Positions 59,163 to 64,000 of a DNA stretch of 64,000 nucleotides are shown one piece after another. A program made the position numbers and the translations under genes. The notes beneath the pieces were generated by a model, which was not told the origin of the DNA, searched no databases, and worked only from the letters and a program-made list of their open reading frames with translations. The stretch lies in NCBI GenBank assembly GCA_002427105.1, contig DIPM01000029.1:1-64000 (forward strand), in the 5' to 3' direction. The number at the start of each line of letters is the position of its first letter. Position 1 is the first letter of the stretch. Source of the DNA: Marinilabiliaceae bacterium UBA5488 (GTDB taxonomy: Bacteria > Bacteroidota > Bacteroidia > Bacteroidales > Marinilabiliaceae).

Positions 59163-59564
59163 ATGTCAGACAATTTAAGCAATGCATTAAACCAGAATTG
59201 GGAGAGCAAAGTCATCCTGGTGGTTGAAGATGTCGACACAAACAAGATTTTTTTTGACGCTGCTTTGCGTCGTACTAAAGCAACAATACTATGGGCCAAA
59301 GATGGGCAGGAAGCCATTGATATGTTTAAAGCTAACAGTATTGACCTTGTGCTAATGGATCTGCAATTGCCCGTTATGGATGGCTATACTGCAACCCGCG
59401 AGATTAAGAAAATAAACCCTGATGTACCCATTATTGCTCAAACAGCGCATGTTATGTCCGGCGAAAGAGAAAAGTGTATGGAGGCCGGATGTAATGACTA
59501 TCTGGCAAAACCTATCCGTTTGCAGATACTGATTGATACTCTCTCAAAATATCTTAACAGTTAG
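59163..59564 (+). CDS. Stand-alone response regulator (receiver domain)
   Basis: This 133-residue protein is a single receiver domain. The acidic pair ED (residues 22-23), phosphoacceptor Asp66 in VLMDLQLPVMDG, Thr94 in AQTAHVMSG and Lys116 in YLAKPIRL are all present, so it should be phosphorylated. It has a short N-terminal extension of about 15 residues and no output domain. Sequence is close to the receiver domains of hybrid kinases (TAHVMSGEREKCMEAGCNDY). No histidine kinase is nearby. It converges on the GH16 gene, with a hairpin element between. Confidence 0.93.
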   Translation: MSDNLSNALNQNWESKVILVVEDVDTNKIFFDAALRRTKATILWAKDGQEAIDMFKANSIDLVLMDLQLPVMDGYTATREIKKINPDVPIIAQTAHVMSGEREKCMEAGCNDYLAKPIRLQILIDTLSKYLNS

Positions 59565-59594
59565 TACGTAATAAAAACTTAATTAACCAAATTT

Positions 59595-59743
59595 AAAGGA
59601 GGCTGTCTAATAAGTCCACAGATTGACACAAATTACACAGAAAAGACAAAACGAAAGTTTGTAAACACCTGAGAATAAAGATATTTAATTTGTGAAAATC
59701 TGTGTAATCTGTGGATAAATTTCTTATTGGACACCCTCCTTTT
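59595..59743. repeat. Hairpin element 1, GGCTGTCTAATAAG arms
   Basis: GGAGGCTGTCTAATAAG at its left end pairs imperfectly with CTTATTGGACACCCTCC at its right. Inside, CCACAGATT and AATCTGTGG form a second arm pair, and TTACACAG-type segments recur. It is about 149 nt long. It lies between the convergent receiver and GH16 genes, may terminate both, and also resembles a small non-coding repeat family. An inner sequence (59658-59666) is an exact TTTGTAAAC. Confidence 0.6.
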
Positions 59744-59761
59744 TTTAGATCAGGTATATAT

Positions 59762-60607
59762 CTATTTTACTCTTTCATAAACCCGCACATAATCAATAAG
59801 CATAGCAGCGGGGAAAATACTTTCATCAATCCCTTGCGCACCGCCCCAGTTGCCTCCAACAGCAACATTAAGAATCAAATGAAAACGCTTATCAAAGGGC
59901 CATTCTTCAGAACCCTTCCCACTATTAGTGAATGTAAAGACTTTATTTTGATCAATGTAAAATTCAATTCTATCTTCAAACCATTCGATAGCATAAAGGT
60001 AAAACTTCTCTTCACTGTCGGGAAGATAAATATCCTCGCCAACTTGAGTATTAATATTGTGATTAAAGGCATGGGTATGTAGGGTTGTAAAAATAGAATC
60101 GGGATTAAAACCAACATGTTCCATAATATCAATCTCCCCACTATTAGGCCATCCCCCGTATTCATTATCGCTTGGAAGCATCCAAATAGCCGGCCAAATT
60201 CCCCTTCCTCCGGGCACTTTAGCCTTTACCTCAATCCTGCCATAAAGCCAATCGCCCTTAGCTTTAGAAGTCAGACGAGCTGAAGTGTAATCAAAACCCA
60301 TATATCTCTCCTTATGAGCAATAATATGAAGAAATTCACCATCAGCCAGGACATTACTATCCCTTTTGACAGTATAATACTGAAGCTCACGGTTACCCCA
60401 TCCATAAGCGTTTCCTACGGTATCATAGCTCCATTTGGAGGCGTCGGGGAGTCCTTCGTAGTTGAATTCATCACTCCAAACCAGCTTCCAATTGTCCGTG
60501 TTCTTAGATTGACAGCTCCCTAATGGCATCATCAGAGAGAAGACCATTGAAGTGATAATGGCAATTAATCGTGTTACTTTTACTTTATACCACATACACA
60601 AAATCAT
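59762..60607 (-). CDS. GH16 family glycoside hydrolase lipoprotein (laminarinase-like)
   Basis: This 281-residue enzyme probably cleaves a beta-1,3 (or mixed beta-1,3/1,4) glucan. After a signal region with lipobox LMMPLGSC (Cys 32), the GH16 domain follows with WSDEFNYEGLPDASKWSYD, the catalytic motif EIDIME (158-163; nucleophile Glu158 and acid/base Glu163), and the C-terminal GGNWGGAQGIDESIFPA and VRVYE. The EIDIMEH pattern fits the laminarinase/lichenase subgroup of GH16. An alternative start is Met5 or Met21. It is the last gene of the locus and is separated from the PKD gene by the 60631 hairpin. Confidence 0.9.
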   Translation of the reverse strand: MILCMWYKVKVTRLIAIITSMVFSLMMPLGSCQSKNTDNWKLVWSDEFNYEGLPDASKWSYDTVGNAYGWGNRELQYYTVKRDSNVLADGEFLHIIAHKERYMGFDYTSARLTSKAKGDWLYGRIEVKAKVPGGRGIWPAIWMLPSDNEYGGWPNSGEIDIMEHVGFNPDSIFTTLHTHAFNHNINTQVGEDIYLPDSEEKFYLYAIEWFEDRIEFYIDQNKVFTFTNSGKGSEEWPFDKRFHLILNVAVGGNWGGAQGIDESIFPAAMLIDYVRVYERVK

Positions 60608-60630
60608 TACAGATAAACAATACTGAAATT

Positions 60631-60735
60631 AAAAGGCTGCCTAAAAGGCTCTCCGAAGAAAGTTAATATCTTCCTGGCCATTGGGGTCAGTTTTTGTACA
60701 GACCAGATGAGAAACCTTTTAGACAGCCCTCCTTT
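60631..60735. repeat. Hairpin element 2, GGCTGCCTAAAAGG arms
   Basis: AAAAGGCTGCCTAAAAGG (60631-60648) pairs with CCTTTTAGACAGCCCTCC (60715-60732). Its arms match those of element 1 (shared AGG-TG-CTAA-AG core). It lies 24 nt upstream of the GH16 start and 13 nt after the PKD gene stop, so it could terminate or attenuate transcription within the locus. Confidence 0.6.
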
Positions 60736-60748
60736 CAAAAATCAACCT

Positions 60749-62206
60749 CTAATTATGAAAAGCAAAATCATCAAAGAAGAAAATACCTCCACCATCATGT
60801 CCTTCAGTACCGAACTGTATCAGAATTTTATTATAATCTTTACGGTCAGCAATATTGCTAAAATCGAAAGTTAATTCTAACCACTTGTCTGTCTCTAATC
60901 CGGTTTTTAGAATTTCAGTTTGCGTTTGCCAGGCATTGCCTTCCAAATCTGCATTTTGCAATTTGACAGCTATAGAAGCTTGTAATAAATTGTTAGTAAT
61001 CCAATCTCCGGCTTTATTGTTTTCAGAGGTATAATCATTGTAACCCGGGATAAAAACCTTTAAGGTTATTTGATTCTGCTCAGTCAAATCAAATTTATAA
61101 CCCTTGGCCACAAATGAAATATTTGAATAAAACTCCCCAGCCTTCTTTTCAAACAGATAAACCTTTGAAGATGGATTAATGGGAACAGGTGCCGGATTAT
61201 GATATGCAGCCATAGTTAAATTACCCATAGCCTCACCAACGAACTCAACACTTAATTCTTCCCCTTCAAAGTCTTCAAAAAGAGGGATTTCTTTTAATGG
61301 TAGCACAACCGGAGGAGGAGCTACATTGAGTTCTTCAGGAATAAACCTATACCACCAACCATTTCCTGATTCAGCAATACTTCTCACTTTCAGGTACATT
61401 TCTGTTTCTGTCAACGAAATGATTTCATAAACAGAGGAGCCTGCATAATGACCGAAAAACGCCCCATCAGACAAGGTCAAAGTCGAATCAGTTGTGTTCA
61501 ACGAAAAAGTATAGTTTGCGGCAGGCGAAAACTCCACATCGAAGTCACCGGCAGGAGGCACGACAGTCTTGTTATATCCCAAAGCGGCCAAACCGGGCAG
61601 TCCTGCACCATTGGTGTAAACATAACCCTCGTTTGTCCAATTCAATTCAACACCAACTTGCTTAAAAGTGAAAATATTTTTGTATAAAGAACATTCCAGT
61701 TTGTCATTAGGTGCGGCGGCCCACCAAGATGGTGCCACATCATCAACCGGACCCACACCAAAATGACCCTTATTATACTGATCAAAAACCCATGTTTTTC
61801 CTTCTAACTTTTCCGCCCCACCAGTCAGAGCTGTGTACAAAGGGTGCTCTAATAATGACAGATCGTCTTCTGCTACCACTAAAGAGAACTTTTTTGTGGC
61901 AGAACCGTCTTGTGTATAAAGGGTCATTGCAACCTCATAAGTACCGGCAAATGGATATTCTCCGCTTACACTTTGTCCTTTCCCCTTTGAGCCATTGCCC
62001 AAATTCCATACAGCCACACCAGGCAATGAAGAGGTGTTTTCAAATATTACTACATTTGGCTTGTCAGCCTTAGGCGTTACAGAAAAAGTGGCATCACTCT
62101 CTGAGACCATTTTCCCCATCCCATAATCATCCATTTCCTGTGGTTCACAGGCAATAAACAACAGGGATATAGCCCATATAGTGCTTATTAAACTAAATTT
62201 TCTCAT
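60749..62206 (-). CDS. PKD-domain surface lipoprotein of a polysaccharide utilisation locus
   Basis: This protein is 485 residues if it starts at the ATG ending at 62206, which gives a clean signal peptide and lipobox (LLFIAC, Cys near 19). An in-frame ATG at 62290 would add 28 non-signal residues. A PKD-like immunoglobulin domain follows (about 40-130, VVIFENTSSLPGVAVWNLGN ... GTYEVAMTLY). The middle is a lineage-specific domain (about 135-320) and the C-terminus (about 320-485) resembles a beta-sandwich carbohydrate-binding module (DFEGEELSVEF ... FFFDDFAFH). It lies between susD and GH16, so it is most likely a glycan-binding surface lipoprotein. Confidence 0.75.
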   Translation of the reverse strand: MRKFSLISTIWAISLLFIACEPQEMDDYGMGKMVSESDATFSVTPKADKPNVVIFENTSSLPGVAVWNLGNGSKGKGQSVSGEYPFAGTYEVAMTLYTQDGSATKKFSLVVAEDDLSLLEHPLYTALTGGAEKLEGKTWVFDQYNKGHFGVGPVDDVAPSWWAAAPNDKLECSLYKNIFTFKQVGVELNWTNEGYVYTNGAGLPGLAALGYNKTVVPPAGDFDVEFSPAANYTFSLNTTDSTLTLSDGAFFGHYAGSSVYEIISLTETEMYLKVRSIAESGNGWWYRFIPEELNVAPPPVVLPLKEIPLFEDFEGEELSVEFVGEAMGNLTMAAYHNPAPVPINPSSKVYLFEKKAGEFYSNISFVAKGYKFDLTEQNQITLKVFIPGYNDYTSENNKAGDWITNNLLQASIAVKLQNADLEGNAWQTQTEILKTGLETDKWLELTFDFSNIADRKDYNKILIQFGTEGHDGGGIFFFDDFAFHN

Positions 62207-62243
62207 AAGATTATTATTTATTGTAATATAAACCAGTTTAGCC

Positions 62244-63776
62244 TTAATAGTTATTCTGCTCAAGTTTAAACTCTCCGTCTGTTTTGTCAATTTCAGACTG
62301 TGGAATAGGCAAATACTTCTTAGCCGGAGTCCATGTACGAACAGAAGAATACTCAGTTAAATTTTCAGTCAGCACATCGGCATCTCCCCAACGCACTAAG
62401 TCCCAAAAACGCATACCCTCACCTACAAACTCTCTCCTACGCTCCAGTTTAATATTTTCGACTGTAGCCGGTATAGATGTCAGCCCTGCTCTGGTACGTA
62501 TAGCATCTAACGCTGCCTGAGCAGAAATTCCGCTACCTTGATCTACGCCATGTAGAACTATAAGCTCGGCAATGTTCAAATATGTTTCAGCCAACCTGAA
62601 GATACGAAGGTTATTCTCATAGTTTAGGTCAGTGTCACCCGGAGGTTCATTGTATCCAACACGAGCAGCATACTTAGCCATAAAAAGGCCAGTATTCTGA
62701 AAGCGTTCGGAATAGGTTCCATCTTCAAACTGATTGATAGAAGCGGAACGGCGCACATCATCAGCTTCAAAAAGTGCTAAAGTAGAGAGACGAACAGGTC
62801 CAAAGCCCCATCCTCCTTTATAAATTGTTTCACCACTTAACAAATCAGGAGTGTCAGCAGCAAGTCCGTTTGGAGAAATAAACGCGGGTAAATTTGTTCC
62901 ATAACCTGCCCAACCTGAGGCCCAGGTTTTTCCGCCATACTCTCCCGGCAAATGATTTACTTCAAAAATAGATTCATCACAGAACTCACCTTCCTTAGAC
63001 CAAATAGAAGCAAAATCGACCAGAGAGTATTCATTACTACTAATGATTTCATCCATTTCCTGAATTACCTCTGCATAGCGCGATTCATCTTTTTGATACA
63101 TCACCACGCGAGCTTTCAGCATATAGGCAGCTGCCATAGTAGCGCGTCCATCATTACCTTTTACTGCTTTCATTGGAAGGGCTGCACTTTCAATAATGGC
63201 ATCAATATCTTCCATTATAAAGGCATAAATTTCATCAGCCGTATATTGAGGAGCCATATATGGAGCCGGTAAATCAGCTGTGAAATAGGGAATGTTGCCC
63301 CAAAATTTCCATAACCAATGTGTATAATATGCACGCAGGAATAAGGCTTCTGATTTCATCTCAGCCACACGCTCTTCTGAAACGCCCATTGCATTTTCGC
63401 ATGCTAAAACAGCATTATTAGCTCTTGACAGACCGCTATAATATATAGTCCACAATCCCTGAGGTATTTCTGTAGGAGTGGCATCAAGTAATGACAAACG
63501 GTAAAGCATGGCCTGGTCACCGGCATCGCCACCACCCTTAAAAATATCATCTGAACGCAAGTCAGACATAAGCACTACGCTGTTGTAATTATTATCAGCA
63601 TAGCTGTCAAACAACAAAATCTGATAGGTTGAAGCCAAGTTGGTCATGATGGCTCCCTCCGTAGCTGATCCTCCAGCCATCTGTTTATCAGTCGGCTGTA
63701 TGGTCAAAAAATCATCATTACATGCTGTAAAGCCAAGCAAAGCAGCAATGAATAATATATTAAAAATTTTCTTCAT
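62244..63776 (-). CDS. SusD/RagB family nutrient-binding lipoprotein
   Basis: This 510-residue outer-membrane lipoprotein binds glycans as the lid of the SusC transporter. It has a lipobox in LLGFTACNDDFLTIQPTDK (Cys 19), the TPR-rich SusD fold (SEALFLRAYYTHWLWKFWGN, about 140-160; GRATMAAAYMLKARVVMYQK, about 215-235) and the C-terminal segment RRREFVGEGMRFWDLVRWGD typical of the family. It starts 20 nt after susC on the minus strand, so susC and susD are adjacent. The likely substrate is a glucan, by neighbour GH16. Confidence 0.95.
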   Translation of the reverse strand: MKKIFNILFIAALLGFTACNDDFLTIQPTDKQMAGGSATEGAIMTNLASTYQILLFDSYADNNYNSVVLMSDLRSDDIFKGGGDAGDQAMLYRLSLLDATPTEIPQGLWTIYYSGLSRANNAVLACENAMGVSEERVAEMKSEALFLRAYYTHWLWKFWGNIPYFTADLPAPYMAPQYTADEIYAFIMEDIDAIIESAALPMKAVKGNDGRATMAAAYMLKARVVMYQKDESRYAEVIQEMDEIISSNEYSLVDFASIWSKEGEFCDESIFEVNHLPGEYGGKTWASGWAGYGTNLPAFISPNGLAADTPDLLSGETIYKGGWGFGPVRLSTLALFEADDVRRSASINQFEDGTYSERFQNTGLFMAKYAARVGYNEPPGDTDLNYENNLRIFRLAETYLNIAELIVLHGVDQGSGISAQAALDAIRTRAGLTSIPATVENIKLERRREFVGEGMRFWDLVRWGDADVLTENLTEYSSVRTWTPAKKYLPIPQSEIDKTDGEFKLEQNNY

Positions 63777-63796
63777 GTTATATAACTTTAAGTGGA

Positions 63797-64000
63797 TTAG
63801 AAAGTAATATTAGCTCCAACCGAAATTGTTCTTGCTTGAGGATAAATACCTCTGTCAATACCTATAGTAGTGTATCCACCCGAAGCGATTTCAGGGTCAA
63901 AACCTTCATACCCGGTAATCGTTAGCAGATTTTCAGCCGAAACGTAAACTCTTAGTTTCGAAATTGAAACCTGTTTACTAATAAGTTCAGGCAAAGTATA
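63797..64000 (-). CDS. SusC/RagA TonB-dependent transporter, C-terminal end (partial)
   Basis: Only the last 67 or so codons lie in the window; the gene runs past base 64000. The visible part reads KLRVYVSAENLLTITGYEGF (about 13-32 of the shown piece), then PEIASGGYTTIGIDRGIYPQARTISVGANITF, which is the standard C-terminus of SusC proteins (an ENLLT strand, a GYDPE-like segment and a final beta-strand ending in F). It imports glycans across the outer membrane using TonB energy. It is the first known gene of the leftward locus here, with susD, the PKD lipoprotein and GH16 following. Confidence 0.92.
   Translation of the reverse strand, partial: YTLPELISKQVSISKLRVYVSAENLLTITGYEGFDPEIASGGYTTIGIDRGIYPQARTISVGANITF

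Noticed and set aside
59595..59602. AAAGGAGG as a perfect Shine-Dalgarno sequence
   Set aside because: No start codon follows at a useful distance, it forms the arm of hairpin element 1, and Bacteroidota rarely use Shine-Dalgarno sites.
59710..59718. TGTGGATAA as a DnaA box
   Set aside because: It is a single match inside the hairpin element with no cluster of boxes or origin genes nearby.

Overview
The window looks like a chromosomal segment from a member of the Bacteroidota, probably the order Bacteroidales or a close relative. The evidence is a SusC/SusD pair at the right edge, the TTTG / TAnnTTTG promoter pattern before several genes, start codons without Shine-Dalgarno sequences, the block rpmB-rpmG-DUF4295-ftsY, a PyrK/PyrDB pair, a one-polypeptide E1 dehydrogenase and a GyrA resistance region of Bacteroides type. 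About 53 protein genes fill the window on both strands. I saw no rRNA, tRNA, CRISPR array, transposase or prophage.

Layout. 0-6.5 kb: a 37-bp perfect inverted repeat at the left edge, yigZ, a COG3014/LpoB lipoprotein pair, a DUF6913 gene, ligA, and a small envelope cluster (YtxH, holin-like, hypothetical). 6.6-10.8 kb: a RelA/SpoT homologue with a degenerate hydrolase site, a DUF2007-UspA-UspA fusion and a rhomboid protein. 10.8-12.9 kb: a trhO-dus tRNA-modification operon behind a 24-bp palindrome. 13.2-24.2 kb: an orphan ORF, secA, lgt, cinA, the ribosomal-protein cluster, ftsY, rimO, and dnaX interrupted by an in-phase A AAA AAG slippery site. 24.3-32.3 kb: icd, plsC, a tyrosine phenol-lyase-like PLP enzyme, and E2/E1 oxo-acid dehydrogenase genes with a flavodoxin-like protein. 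32.3-37.8 kb: a 680-nt intergenic region, an XRE regulator surrounded by repeated TTTGTAAAC sites, pyrK-pyrD, a DUF4105 (Lnb-type) membrane protein and two thioredoxin-fold proteins. 37.9-49.4 kb: a serine hydrolase, two TPR proteins, gyrA, clpC, and thrC with a phosphoglycerate-mutase-like gene. 49.6-59 kb: an AddA-type helicase-nuclease, a cupin, pyrBI, an M18 aminopeptidase and a degenerate GH3/beta-lactamase fusion. 59-64 kb: a lone receiver protein, then part of a polysaccharide utilisation locus (GH16, PKD lipoprotein, SusD, SusC end) read leftward and containing two related hairpin elements.

How the genes fit together. Most are housekeeping genes. Pyrimidine synthesis appears twice: pyrKD beside the XRE regulator, and pyrBI at 53-55 kb. 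The right end is an accessory locus that probably handles a beta-glucan of laminarin or lichenan type. I saw no obvious defence system or wholly new machine. The best leads are the dnaX recoding site with the usual short/long roles apparently reversed, the TTTGTAAAC site cluster that may link an uncharacterised XRE protein to pyrKD, the PLP lyase with phenol-lyase specificity residues, the hydrolase-dead RSH, the catalytically eroded GH3 half of a large fusion, and the paired GGCTGTCTAA hairpins flanking the GH16 gene. All product names come from reading motifs by eye; no database search was run.
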